Below are positions 38,086 to 47,746 of a stretch of 53,037 bases of DNA, in pieces. Source of the stretch: a virus; IMG/VR virus record IMGVR_UViG_3300025289_000033, positions 1-53,037 of that record; one strand, 5' to 3'. A program made the position numbers and the translations under genes. The notes beneath the pieces were generated by a model. That model was not told the DNA's origin and did not search any database. It saw nothing but the letters and a program-made list of their open reading frames with translations. Within the stretch, counting starts at the first letter, position 1, and each line of letters starts with the position of its first letter.

Positions 38086-41000
38086 TGGAAGAATACAGAA
38101 AAAAGGTTTATTCAGCACTGAAGGGTGAACTCGGTGATAGTTTTACTAAAACAGAATCCGAATTTGATTCCTTATTGGATAACGATAGCGAATATGCCAA
38201 AAAAGTATATAGTGCATTAAAGGGTGAGTTGGGTGATTCTTTTGACAAAACGGAAGATGATTTTTACAGTTTAGTAAAAAAAAAAGAAGTTGGCGAAAAA
38301 GTTTCAGAATCTTTGGCAGAACCTATTACTACGGGCGAGAAAGCTAATTTAGTTTCCACACCCGACCAAGAGTTTATTTCACAGGATGAATTTGAACGTA
38401 GGAATTGGTTTTCACCTAAAGCGGGTGATGAATTATCTTTTAAAGAAAAAGAAACACCAAAGAAAAACTACCTAAACATATTTAATCAGAAAGACGATTA
38501 CCGTGTGGCAGATGCGAGTGGTTCAACCGTGTCTATGTTAAGTAATGTAAAAGAAAACATACTTCAAACACAAGCACCACTTGACTATCTTATTGACGTT
38601 GCAGATATAAAGAACAGGATAGATGCAATACCTAAATACTTCCCTGAACACGCAGGACAAGCAGAGGAACTAAAAACATTGTTGGCAAATGCTAATCCAA
38701 AAAACATAAGTGAAGTTCGTGATGCGATAGACCAAATAGAAAAAGAAACGTTTAAGCCTACTGTTGGTTTATACGGTGTAGCAGAAACACCATACCAAAG
38801 AGAGGTGATAAACAACCCAACTATTCGTGCTGCAAAAAGATTGCGTGAAGATACCAATAAGCTAAGAGAAACATTCTCACAGACAGGCGTAAGGGATGGT
38901 ATAGTTGATTCGTATTTAGATATATCGTCAAACATATCAAAAGGTTCTGTTGAGGGTTTAAAAGACTATGTAAAAGGCTACACCGAACTTCGTGCTGAAT
39001 TAGCAAAGAACGAGGGTGTGGGAAAGCTAACAGAAAAGCTACAAGACGGAAACACAGAAACATTAGATTCAAACGATAAGTTACTGTTAAATGTGTTGGC
39101 ACAAAACGATGCAGCACACACAACATTAGACAAGAAGATACCTACCTCTTATAAAATCGGTGAAGCAATGGGAACTTCACTTGGTTTTATGTCTGAATAT
39201 ATCCTTACAGCAGGGTTGGTAGAAGGCATTGGGGCGGGTGTTAAAGCCACAAGCAAACTTGGTAGGATAGGAATGGGTGCTACTGTCAAATTGGCACAGG
39301 CAGGTGTTCAGACAGCAGCTATGCCTGCAATGTGGCAAAAAACAGCCATAAACGTTTCCAATGGCGATAATTTTGGTGAAGCATTGTTAAATTCATATTG
39401 GGATACAGCAGCAGAAAACCTATCGGAGAGAATATTCATGGGTAACCCAATTGCGGGTGGTGCGGGGAAAAAGACAGCCAACATATTACAAAGAGCAGGC
39501 ATTAACTTTAAAGCAGACAAGGGTGCGTTGGGTGTGTTTAAGAACGTGTTGGAAGAATCAGCAGAAGAAAAGATAGGAGAGATATTTACAGCACCAAAAG
39601 ACTATGATAGCTTTAAAGAGTTTTGGAAAGGCTATACCGATTTAGAACAAAACAAAATAATGCTTGGTTCAGTAGGATTGATGGTGGGTGCTATGGGTTC
39701 AGCAACATTAGCGGGAAATTCAATAGCAAAAAAGCAAAACGACATAAGGGTAAAACGACTTGAAAAACTTGTACCGTCAGACATACGTTCAGAGATAGAC
39801 GTGGTGTTTGATAGCAAGGACTTAACAACAGAAGAACAAATAGATTTAATTAATGGTATATTAACCGATAAACTCAACTCAAAGGAAATAGAAGGTGATA
39901 TACCTACCGTTGTGGGTAATGCAAAGAAATACGCACAATATAAGCTAAGCCAACTAACAGCAGAATCAACAGATGAAACAGCCGTTGTAGAGAATGGTGA
40001 AATGACTATTGGCGAAGTGGAAGAAGCAGGCAACAGTCAGGAAAAAATAGACTACCTGAATGAGCAGGGTGTGAAAATACCTGACGGCACAACAGGGGAA
40101 CAGTTAGATAAGCTGTATGAAGAACCCAAAATCGAAAGTAAACAAGGCGGTAGAGAAACGTCAAAAGGAAGTGAAAAGGGAACAGGCAAAGAGGCAAAGG
40201 CAGGCAAAGCGGAGGTAGAGTTCAAGCCGTTTGCGGACGTGGTATTAAAGAGTAAGACAAAGAAAGAAGCCTTTGACAAAGTAAGTAAAATCAAGAATGT
40301 AAGTGCTGAAGTAAGCGATGCGTTCAGGAAGAAATACGACCCCGAAGAAAAGCTGACACCACGACAAGCGTTTGATAAATTTTATGATGAAATTAAGCCC
40401 ACAGACACGCAAATTAAGCCCGTAGAGCCACTATCTCCTAAAAAAGGTGTAAGTGTACCAACAGAGGGTAAAGTGGGTGAAAAAGGGGTGAAAACGAGAA
40501 TAGCGAAACCAAAGATAGAAGAACCTGATTTCTCAAAGAAACCATTAAAAGTAGAAAGCGGTAAGTCTGTAATATCGGCGGGAAATGTTTCTGCATCGGA
40601 TGTTAAAAGCGTGGTAAATGGTGTAATTAAGAAAGGCTTAAAAGACAATAAAGGAAACATTCAAAAAGCAAAACAATTTCCAAAGGAAGCGGCAGATGCT
40701 ATGATGCGTGGATTATTTGGTAGTTCTGCGAGTGTTGGAAGTCTTTCTTTGAAAGACCAATTAGATAAGATTAATTTTAGACCTGATAATTATAAATATT
40801 CCAAAAATGACTTAAATCAAGCACATTATGATGGCATAAAAATGCTTATTGATATGGGGTTTGAAACAACTGATGAAGTGTGGTCTTATTTTTCTAAGAT
40901 AGGAGTAGTTGATAGAATAAAAGAAAAAAAGCAACCCGTATCTGAGCAAGGTACGACAGACGGGGGTGATATTACTTCATCCCCTGTTTCTAAAAGTAAT

Positions 41001-44000
41001 GTTGAATCGGGTGTGAAACCCATAAAAACAAAACAAAATGAAAAAGAACAAGCCAAAGGGCAAGGGCGGGAAGAAGGGCTGTTAGCCAAAAATGAAAAAG
41101 CAGACAAACTTTTAAGTGAAGGGCTGTCTGACTTAGCTGACTTAGTGGGTGCTAAAATATCCATTACAGGTGAACAGCGTGTGCGTGTGAAAAATGCTAT
41201 TGCAAAAGTAGCAGAAGGACTAATACTTAAAGGAGAAGTAAAACTTGAACAATTAGCTATGGCTATCAAGGAATACTTCTCCAAAAGTAATATTGACATA
41301 TCGGAAGAACTGATAAATGAAACAATAAAAGAAAGAGGTTATGCCAAAGGGAACGAAAGTAGAAAAGTGCTACCAGAAGTTGAAAAAGACAAAGGGGAAG
41401 GGAAGCGCAGCAGCGATATGTCAGGCATCGACGAAACAAAGCCTGAAAACGGGAAAAAAGCTAAAAAAGTAAGTTCATCAAGATTTGGTGTTCGATATGC
41501 TTTTGGTGATAATTATTCTGAAAAAGGAAAACAAAAGTATAGAGAAGAAAATCTATATGAATACAAACCTGAATCACAGGAAGAAGTTGTGGCTATTGCA
41601 AGGGCAGTTGTGGCAGATAATTCAGTAGAAGATGTTGCAGACTTGTTTTATGGCACAAAAGTTCCACGTAGGGTTCGTACTGCTATCGGTGTGTTATTAG
41701 CTGATAAGTATTCTGAAATGGCAGAGGAATCACTTAGTAACGGTGATGAGGTTGCTGGTGATTCTTTTATAGACAAGGAATCAATGGTAATGGAAACCAT
41801 ACAGAGAGAGATAGCAACCGAATCAGGAAGAGACATATCTTTCTTTGGTTCTGAATTTGTAATGGAGAGACTTACGCCATATAAAACAGCCAGAAAGGTT
41901 CAACTGGCTATGGGTAAACACGCCAAAGAGGTAAAAGAAAGCAAGGGATATAAGACGGTTAAGAAAATAGTAGAGGAAGAACTAAGTGGGCTTCGTGGTG
42001 AAGTGTTAAAAGAAGTAGGTAAAAACCAAAGAGTAAAACAGGCAAAAGAGAAAGCAAAAAAACAGGTAGATACCAAGCGTGCAAAAATACAAAAGGACAT
42101 AAGCGACCTGACAGATATGCTTCGTGCAGCATCTAAAAAATCGCTTAGCTCTTCTATAATAGGATTAAACAACGACCAAATAGAAATCGGTGGTAAGTTG
42201 GTGCTGAAGTATATTGAATTAGGTATATATGATGTTAAAAAACTTGTTGTAAAACTAAAGAATAAGTTTAAGGAAGTAGGCGTTGACATTACAGACGAAC
42301 AAGCCAAGAGCATGATACCCGAAATCGGTGGTAAATCGGTTGATGAATTAGAGAAAGAACAGATACTTGAACAGGCAGCAGCGCAATTGGCACAAGAAGA
42401 GTTTGGTGTGGTAAGGGACAAGAAAACGCCAAAGTCAGACCCCATAAAACAAATGGTATCTACCCTTGTGTCTAAGTTCAGGGAACGTGCAAAAGCGGGT
42501 GATAAAGCTGTACCAAAGAGCAATATGGATATTGTAAAGGAAGCCATTCTTAACAGGTCTGATTATATGGATGTTTGGGAACAGGCAAGACAAGATGCAA
42601 TAGCCTTGATAGACCAAATGGTTGCAGAAGAAAAATTAACAGAATCACAGGCAGATGTTTATAAGAAAAGAGTAGAGGATGCCTACGACAAGGCTACCAC
42701 CTTTTCGGTGTCAGAGAAAAGAGTTCAGCAATTAATAAGAGAATCATTTAAGGAAAGAGATATATCAATAGATGACGTTGTGAGAGACCACTACGAAAGA
42801 AAGGAACTTCATAAAAAAGATTTAATTGATGACTTAATTCAGAAGTCTGGTCTTACAGAAGATGCAGCCACAGAACTTGCAGATGCCATTGACAATGCGT
42901 TTAATACGTTAATGATACAAAAGGGAGAGGCATTGCTTAGAAAATATGTCGATACCACTGTTAAGGGAACTATTAAGAAATCTGCTATAACAAAACTTAA
43001 CGAACTTGTTAATTTGATAGACAGAAGTAAGTTTTCAAGTGTAATAAAGGAAAGCGACCTGTTTAATGCTATAAGAGAATCGGTTAATGCCCGCAACATT
43101 GATTTGAACGAGTTGGTGAAAAAGAATGGTTCAGAGAAGTTGATAGAAAAGGCAAGGATAATATCTGACATATTAAATAAGATGGAATTATCGGAAGAAG
43201 ATGCAGCCAAATTATCTGACGCGATTGGAAGTGCATTTGATTCTTTAATGAAAAAAAGAGGTGATTCGTTGGTTGGAAAGATGATAAATAAAAGGGCAAA
43301 AGAAAAGTCAACAAATCCCCAAAAATCACCAATAGCAGAGATAATTGAGCTTGTTAATATAGGCGCAATAGAATCACCTGAATTTGATAATATTTTCGCA
43401 GAGATGTATGGCGTGTCTGAACTAAAGGAAGAAGACAGACAAGAAATCATAAAACGTGGTAAAAAGATACAGAAAATAAAAAGTGCTACTGTAAGACACA
43501 AGGAAGAACAGAGATTAATGTCATTTATATTGGATTTAAAAGGCGTTAACATGGCAGAGGTTTTAACAGGATTCTGGTATGCACACGTTTTGTCAGGTGT
43601 TACTACGCACATGAGAAACGTATCTGATGCTTACATATCTTCTTGGATAGAACTAATGGGATTAGCGGGGTATAATCCAACAGATATAAGAAGAGCTATT
43701 AAGGCACACAAAAGGGGGATGAAAGGTGAGGGGCGTGATAGGCTTGTGGAATCATTTAAAACGGGATACACACCGCTATCAAAGAAACTTGAAATACCGT
43801 CAATATTGGAAAGGATACAGGCACTTCCGAAAGAAGACACGGCAATATCGAGAGGTGTAGCTTGGGCTGCGAATAAATATAAAGATTTCTTTAAGCATAT
43901 ACCAAGACTACTTATTGGAACAGATTCATGGATTTATGCTGGTGCAAAAGAAATGGCTTCTGACCTTATTGTTTCAAGAGAGGCAAGAAAACAACTTGAA

Positions 44001-45611
44001 ATATTAAAAGGAAGAAAACTAACGAAAGACGAAAAAAAGGCATTGCAAGAACAGATAGACAAAAAGTTGTATATTGACGATGCAAGTATGGCTGCGTTCA
44101 GGAAACAGGTGGATAATGAATCAGAAGACTATAAAAAAATACAAGAGGAATTTGGAGAAGAACCAACAGGCTATTCAAGAAGGGAAAAGAATTTGCGTGT
44201 GTATGAACTGATAGACCAAGCAAGGGGTGTAGATGTAACAGATAAGGCATTTGATATAGCAGGAAGGGCTATTGGTAATATAAATGCTTATGGAATAATA
44301 GGATGGGCTGTTGATGGATTATCTCGTGCGCTTAGAGTGCTAAGAGTAAAGATTAGCAAACCAGAGGTTATAATAGTAAAGGGCAAGCCTGTGATTACAT
44401 TCAATAAAACAAAAACAGTAGAAATAAGACCCGCATCACTTGTAATTCCTTTTACAAGAATTGTTGCTAACGTAGCCACAAGAAATATAGGTTGGAATCC
44501 ATACGTGGCTATATACAGGGCATCCGTTGGCAGTTTTGGTGCTATATTGGGTAAGGACAGTAAGTACTATGTTGAAATGACACCGGAAGAAAAATCAAAG
44601 GCATGGCAGAAAGTGGTTAAAATTGCTGTTATACAAAGTCTGCTAATGGCACTTACAGCACCCGGAGATGACGATGACCCAGTGATAAGAATTACGTTAA
44701 ACGGAACAGGAAACACAGAGAAGAACAAACAGCTATTGGCTTCAGGATGGAAACCATATTCAATACAAATAGGGGATTGGAGTTTTGATTACAGGATACT
44801 TGGTGGGTTGTCAATGATATTAATGCCAATAGGATACGTTAGGGATAAGCAAAGATTTTCTGATACAGAAATGAACGAATTAGAATTAATGGCTACTGCT
44901 AATTTTATGGCAATAGGACATATTCTTAAAACGACACCCCTGTATGCAATAAACAGAATGTTTGAGGCACTTGGTTCGTTTATGTCGGGAGATGGAGAAA
45001 TGGGTTCAAAACAGGCAACGCAGATATTGAGCAGCATGGGAACAGGGTTTGTATCCCCGCGTGTGTTAAAAGATATTGAAGACGTGTTTGATTTAATAGT
45101 TGATTCTGATGCACCAAGAGAAAATGCAGAAACAGTAATGGCAAGGGCAACACAATATTTACCGTTTACAGACTTTACAAAAGGAAGGGAAATGTTTGAT
45201 GTGTTTGGAAGACCAATACCTGTTAAGTTTACTACGGCACAGATAATAGAAAGTGTTAAACAAGACGAAGACGTTCAATATTACTTAAAGCAAGGCTATT
45301 TCAGACCAGCGGTATCAATGCGTTCTACTACTTTCACACTTGAAGATGACAGGGGAAACACTGTTATAAGGAAGTTGAATACGAGTGATGAAAGAGAAGT
45401 AGAGGCATTTAATCAATACGAACAAGCAATTGGCAAATTGTTTAGAGATGCTGTTATGGAAAATAAGGCAGACGGATTAGAGGGTGAAGAATTTGTGAGT
45501 AAGATGAGGAGAGATTGGGATAGAATACAGAAAGATGCAAAGAGCGAGGTGTATAATTGGAGTGAAAATATTCCGGTTAAATACGATAGAAAAGCAAATG
45601 TAGTTGAATAA
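38085..45611 (+). CDS. giant polyvalent/internal virion protein, 2508 aa
   Basis: N-terminus has a tandem repeat, KKVYSALKGELGDSF at residues 7-21 and again at 40-54, each followed by an acidic helix. A low-complexity charged linker covers about 670-1130. Large-polyvalent-protein segments occur at about 1000-1090 (LSDLADLVGAKISITGEQRV) and 1370-1430 (LIGLNNDQIEIGGKLVL-type). A 90-110-residue helical unit is duplicated near 1545 and 1660 (both with L/A-I-R-E-S and L/I-x-x-E-D-A-A-x-x-L-(A/S)-D-A-I). The C-terminal part has HVLSGVTTHMRNVSDAYIS and hydrophobic helices like LPD38. It is probably ejected with DNA. Confidence 0.7.
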   Translation: MEEYRKKVYSALKGELGDSFTKTESEFDSLLDNDSEYAKKVYSALKGELGDSFDKTEDDFYSLVKKKEVGEKVSESLAEPITTGEKANLVSTPDQEFISQDEFERRNWFSPKAGDELSFKEKETPKKNYLNIFNQKDDYRVADASGSTVSMLSNVKENILQTQAPLDYLIDVADIKNRIDAIPKYFPEHAGQAEELKTLLANANPKNISEVRDAIDQIEKETFKPTVGLYGVAETPYQREVINNPTIRAAKRLREDTNKLRETFSQTGVRDGIVDSYLDISSNISKGSVEGLKDYVKGYTELRAELAKNEGVGKLTEKLQDGNTETLDSNDKLLLNVLAQNDAAHTTLDKKIPTSYKIGEAMGTSLGFMSEYILTAGLVEGIGAGVKATSKLGRIGMGATVKLAQAGVQTAAMPAMWQKTAINVSNGDNFGEALLNSYWDTAAENLSERIFMGNPIAGGAGKKTANILQRAGINFKADKGALGVFKNVLEESAEEKIGEIFTAPKDYDSFKEFWKGYTDLEQNKIMLGSVGLMVGAMGSATLAGNSIAKKQNDIRVKRLEKLVPSDIRSEIDVVFDSKDLTTEEQIDLINGILTDKLNSKEIEGDIPTVVGNAKKYAQYKLSQLTAESTDETAVVENGEMTIGEVEEAGNSQEKIDYLNEQGVKIPDGTTGEQLDKLYEEPKIESKQGGRETSKGSEKGTGKEAKAGKAEVEFKPFADVVLKSKTKKEAFDKVSKIKNVSAEVSDAFRKKYDPEEKLTPRQAFDKFYDEIKPTDTQIKPVEPLSPKKGVSVPTEGKVGEKGVKTRIAKPKIEEPDFSKKPLKVESGKSVISAGNVSASDVKSVVNGVIKKGLKDNKGNIQKAKQFPKEAADAMMRGLFGSSASVGSLSLKDQLDKINFRPDNYKYSKNDLNQAHYDGIKMLIDMGFETTDEVWSYFSKIGVVDRIKEKKQPVSEQGTTDGGDITSSPVSKSNVESGVKPIKTKQNEKEQAKGQGREEGLLAKNEKADKLLSEGLSDLADLVGAKISITGEQRVRVKNAIAKVAEGLILKGEVKLEQLAMAIKEYFSKSNIDISEELINETIKERGYAKGNESRKVLPEVEKDKGEGKRSSDMSGIDETKPENGKKAKKVSSSRFGVRYAFGDNYSEKGKQKYREENLYEYKPESQEEVVAIARAVVADNSVEDVADLFYGTKVPRRVRTAIGVLLADKYSEMAEESLSNGDEVAGDSFIDKESMVMETIQREIATESGRDISFFGSEFVMERLTPYKTARKVQLAMGKHAKEVKESKGYKTVKKIVEEELSGLRGEVLKEVGKNQRVKQAKEKAKKQVDTKRAKIQKDISDLTDMLRAASKKSLSSSIIGLNNDQIEIGGKLVLKYIELGIYDVKKLVVKLKNKFKEVGVDITDEQAKSMIPEIGGKSVDELEKEQILEQAAAQLAQEEFGVVRDKKTPKSDPIKQMVSTLVSKFRERAKAGDKAVPKSNMDIVKEAILNRSDYMDVWEQARQDAIALIDQMVAEEKLTESQADVYKKRVEDAYDKATTFSVSEKRVQQLIRESFKERDISIDDVVRDHYERKELHKKDLIDDLIQKSGLTEDAATELADAIDNAFNTLMIQKGEALLRKYVDTTVKGTIKKSAITKLNELVNLIDRSKFSSVIKESDLFNAIRESVNARNIDLNELVKKNGSEKLIEKARIISDILNKMELSEEDAAKLSDAIGSAFDSLMKKRGDSLVGKMINKRAKEKSTNPQKSPIAEIIELVNIGAIESPEFDNIFAEMYGVSELKEEDRQEIIKRGKKIQKIKSATVRHKEEQRLMSFILDLKGVNMAEVLTGFWYAHVLSGVTTHMRNVSDAYISSWIELMGLAGYNPTDIRRAIKAHKRGMKGEGRDRLVESFKTGYTPLSKKLEIPSILERIQALPKEDTAISRGVAWAANKYKDFFKHIPRLLIGTDSWIYAGAKEMASDLIVSREARKQLEILKGRKLTKDEKKALQEQIDKKLYIDDASMAAFRKQVDNESEDYKKIQEEFGEEPTGYSRREKNLRVYELIDQARGVDVTDKAFDIAGRAIGNINAYGIIGWAVDGLSRALRVLRVKISKPEVIIVKGKPVITFNKTKTVEIRPASLVIPFTRIVANVATRNIGWNPYVAIYRASVGSFGAILGKDSKYYVEMTPEEKSKAWQKVVKIAVIQSLLMALTAPGDDDDPVIRITLNGTGNTEKNKQLLASGWKPYSIQIGDWSFDYRILGGLSMILMPIGYVRDKQRFSDTEMNELELMATANFMAIGHILKTTPLYAINRMFEALGSFMSGDGEMGSKQATQILSSMGTGFVSPRVLKDIEDVFDLIVDSDAPRENAETVMARATQYLPFTDFTKGREMFDVFGRPIPVKFTTAQIIESVKQDEDVQYYLKQGYFRPAVSMRSTTFTLEDDRGNTVIRKLNTSDEREVEAFNQYEQAIGKLFRDAVMENKADGLEGEEFVSKMRRDWDRIQKDAKSEVYNWSENIPVKYDRKANVVE

Positions 45612-45613
45612 AT

Positions 45614-45644
45614 TTGGTAGATTGTGTAATAATATTTACCTTTG
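45614..45644 (+). promoter_or_regulatory. class I promoter, TTGGTAGATTG...TTACCTTTG
   Basis: TTG 45614-45616, 20-base spacer, TACCTTTG 45637-45644. It starts three bases after the stop of the giant gene. Confidence 0.75.
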
Positions 45645-45648
45645 TGTT

Positions 45649-45711
45649 GTTTTTCATAATAATAGGTTTTAGTTGATTTGGGGTTGCCTTAAAAAAGCAG
45701 CCCCTTTTTTT
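45649..45711 (+). ncRNA. candidate small RNA B, about 62 nt
   Basis: Paralogue of the unit at 30048-30113: the same promoter class, TTCATAATAATAGGTT, and the terminator GGGGTTGC-CTTAAAAAA-GCAGCCCC. There is no ATG in it. Conservation at two distant sites, with compensating base changes in the hairpin, supports a functional RNA or a regulated attenuator. Confidence 0.6.
45680..45711 (+). terminator. intrinsic terminator of small RNA B
   Basis: Eight-bp stem GGGGTTGC/GCAGCCCC with a nine-nt loop and seven T. The T-run leads into the next promoter. Confidence 0.88.
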
Positions 45712-45731
45712 ATGGTTAAATATATCATTAG

Positions 45732-45739
45732 TATTTTTG
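45732..45739 (+). promoter_or_regulatory. -7 box TATTTTTG of the membrane-protein gene
   Basis: Upstream TTTTTTTATGGTTAAATATA resembles the class II layout. ATG 45770 is 31 bases from the box end. Confidence 0.6.
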
Positions 45740-45769
45740 TTTCAGGAAGATTTAATTGGGTTGGGGATA

Positions 45770-46267
45770 ATGGAAAACAGAAAAACAATGAGCGACTTTT
45801 GGGATGAAGCTAATTCTATTTTGAACAAAATGGAGAACCAGTTAGAGCAGGCACGTTCATATCAAGAGTTGCACAAGGAGCAGCTTGCCATGTACAAAAG
45901 TACAATAGACAGTTCAGTTTCTTTTAACAAAGAGAGGATAGATGCGATAGAAAAGCGGTGGGGACACATACGGTCAACGGTGGTGGCAATATCGCTTGCG
46001 TGTTTAGCTTATTTTATGACAGCAGGGACAATGATTTCACAACGCCCAACGGTAAAAGAAGTAAATGAGATTATCGACAAAAAAGATTTCAGCACCACCG
46101 ATGAGGTTATAGACGGGTTCGGTGTGGTGATAGATGACACATACGGAATACTCTTAGAGAAAGAAGTAATAACAAATCAGGAACAGAAAATATTAATAAA
46201 AGAGACACAGCGGGGTGTGTTTAAAGAGTTAGACCCGACAAGCGTGTCAAGAAGTGTTGGTAAATGA
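45770..46267 (+). CDS. coiled-coil membrane protein, 165 aa
   Basis: ATG 45770 is used because the in-frame ATG at 45737 lies in the promoter. N-terminal coiled coil (ANSILNKMENQLEQARSYQE), one transmembrane segment at about 76-96 (VVAISLACLAYFMTAGTMI), then a charged exterior domain. One membrane helix with coiled coil fits a spanin- or holin-accessory-like protein; the endolysin gene is about 5 kb away in the same arm, so lysis is possible. No family is recognised. Confidence 0.65.
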   Translation: MENRKTMSDFWDEANSILNKMENQLEQARSYQELHKEQLAMYKSTIDSSVSFNKERIDAIEKRWGHIRSTVVAISLACLAYFMTAGTMISQRPTVKEVNEIIDKKDFSTTDEVIDGFGVVIDDTYGILLEKEVITNQEQKILIKETQRGVFKELDPTSVSRSVGK

Positions 46268-46408
46268 GATTCGGTTAATGTAGCATATCTTATTTTACTT
46301 TTACGCCATAAACTTAAATAACGAAATTCTTATTTTACTTTTTAAAAATAGTTGGTAGATTGTGTTTTAATGTTTATTTTTGCTGAATAACATTAAAATT
46401 AAAAAATT
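46268..46408. promoter_or_regulatory. class I promoter region with direct repeats
   Basis: Two 15-base direct repeats TCTTATTTTACTTTT at 46288-46302 and 46328-46342 precede a class I promoter (TTG 46352-46354, 20-base spacer, TATTTTTG 46375-46382; extended TTGGTAGATTGTG). The repeats may bind a regulator. Confidence 0.6.
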
Positions 46409-46585
46409 ATGACAAAGAGACAAGAAAAAAGAAAGAATGCTAAATTAAACAGCACACCGGGAAGAAATACTCCCGTATATTTCACTATTGGTGGAAATGG
46501 TGTTAATGACTTCGGCGTAGTAGTTGCGCCACCAAGAAGTTTTAAATCATGTTCAAACTATTTAAGGAAGAATCCAATTAAATAA
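46409..46585 (+). CDS. small basic protein, 58 aa
   Basis: ATG 46409 to TAA 46585: MTKRQEKRKNAKLNSTPGRN, then a beta-like segment with GGNGVNDFGVVVAPPRS and a basic end (NYLRKNPIK). It has its own class I promoter and terminator, a single-gene unit. It may bind nucleic acid (basic N-terminus) but no family is recognised. Confidence 0.65.
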   Translation: MTKRQEKRKNAKLNSTPGRNTPVYFTIGGNGVNDFGVVVAPPRSFKSCSNYLRKNPIK

Positions 46586-46594
46586 TTTTAATAC

Positions 46595-46615
46595 AGGGGC
46601 AACAGCCCTTTTTTT
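46595..46615 (+). terminator. intrinsic terminator
   Basis: AGGGGC-AACA-GCCCTT, six paired bases with one G-U, followed by a T-run that continues as TTTTGTGCTTAAA into the promoter below. Confidence 0.8.
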
Positions 46616-46643
46616 GTGCTTAAACTTTGCTGTGTTATCTTTG
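46614..46643 (+). promoter_or_regulatory. class II promoter, TTTGTGCTTAAA...GTGTTATCTTTG
   Basis: TTG 46614-46616 at the end of the terminator T-run, TATCTTTG 46636-46643 and ATG 46656. The sequence TTTTTTTGTGCTTAA is identical to that at 30107-30121. Confidence 0.75.
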
Positions 46644-46655
46644 TGATAAAAAAGA

Positions 46656-47153
46656 ATGGCAACGTTTAAAATAAAATGCAGCAAGTCAAAAGACCAACTG
46701 ACGGTTACTATCAGGAAAACAGATTTAACAGACATTTCGTCTTTAACGTCAGTAACAGCAAATGTTTACACAAGCAACCTTTCAACCCCTGTTAATAGTT
46801 ATGTATTTTCAGGACAGGATATAACCGATTTAAAGGCGGGTGTGGTGTCTATTGCCACCGAAGATTTACTTGGAAGCACAGACGATGAGTGGTACAAAAT
46901 AATCTTGGAAGGAGATACACTCGATTCAGATTCAGCGGGTGTGGCAATAACACTTGAAGCAGCAGGAAAAGTATATTCAAAGCAGGGATTTGTGGACGTG
47001 TATTCACCCGATTACACGATAGACAAAGTGCTGCATAGCGCACACTTGTTGTATCAGGAAATGAACAGCATAGAAGACGTAACGCCATCACTTCAAAAAA
47101 GAGTTGATTTCACGACACGGTGGGGTGATTTAAAACAAATACTAAACTACTAA
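46656..47153 (+). CDS. hypothetical tail/fibre-region protein, 165 aa
   Basis: Beta-sandwich-like N-terminal region (KDQLTVTIRKTDLTDISSLT, VTANVYTSNLSTPVNSY) and a helical C-terminus (VDFTTRWGDLKQILNY). Leads the fibre operon under a class II promoter and overlaps its neighbour by one base. It may form a baseplate- or fibre-adaptor part; no motif proves this. Confidence 0.6.
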   Translation: MATFKIKCSKSKDQLTVTIRKTDLTDISSLTSVTANVYTSNLSTPVNSYVFSGQDITDLKAGVVSIATEDLLGSTDDEWYKIILEGDTLDSDSAGVAITLEAAGKVYSKQGFVDVYSPDYTIDKVLHSAHLLYQEMNSIEDVTPSLQKRVDFTTRWGDLKQILNY

Positions 47154-47746
47154 TGAAACAGTCGAGATTAGACGATATAAGAGAGGGGTGTGCGGAAATC
47201 TTCGTTAAGTTCACAAACGGTTGGTTAGATTCAAAGTTGCGTGGAACAGGAAAGGAAAATGCACTATTCTATGATTCACTAAGGGTGAGTTATCTTTATG
47301 GGATATTATCAGAAGTGTACTTGGATGGAACAACGCTGTACGTGGGTGATACCGTTGTTGAAGATAAAGAGGTAGAAACAGTATTCGATAAAATATGGCA
47401 CTACAACGGCATATACGCAATCGACTTAGCTGACTATCTGACCAACACAGACACCGATGGAACGATAATACCTGACGATGGAGATGGAGATGTTGTTGTG
47501 CCGGGTGTAACCCCTGTAACAGACCATTACAGGTCAGGAACACAGGTAGCAGTAGTAGGAACAAACGTAATAGGATTCAGTTCACCGCTACCATCAGCAG
47601 ACTATACAATTCAGGTGTATGTAATAGGAGAAACAGGCTATCAGCAAACCAACTTGGTAGTGAGTACGGTAACAGCAAATGGGTTCGTGGTAACAGACGT
47701 TCTTGAAGCGGGTGTATTAACATATTTTTGTGTAATAGAATTATGA
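47153..47746 (+). CDS. fibre-region protein with C-terminal beta domain, 197 aa
   Basis: Helical N-terminus with DDIREGCAEIFVKFTNGWLD; a linker rich in Asp, Gly and Val (DGTIIPDDGDGDVVVPGVTP); then a beta-domain, HYRSGTQVAVVGTNVIGFSS and YTIQVYVIGETGYQQTN. The end resembles a segment of the next gene (NNYWRAGKVRVPSGDNTITF), a lectin-like fibre module. Overlaps the next gene by four bases. Confidence 0.6.
   Translation: MKQSRLDDIREGCAEIFVKFTNGWLDSKLRGTGKENALFYDSLRVSYLYGILSEVYLDGTTLYVGDTVVEDKEVETVFDKIWHYNGIYAIDLADYLTNTDTDGTIIPDDGDGDVVVPGVTPVTDHYRSGTQVAVVGTNVIGFSSPLPSADYTIQVYVIGETGYQQTNLVVSTVTANGFVVTDVLEAGVLTYFCVIEL

Noticed and set aside
39632-43612. Long leftward ORFs (up to 257 codons) opposite the 2508-residue gene
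   Set aside because: They are Ser/Phe/Leu-rich mirror images of a Lys/Glu-rich protein, have no promoter or start context, and lie against a continuous forward gene.
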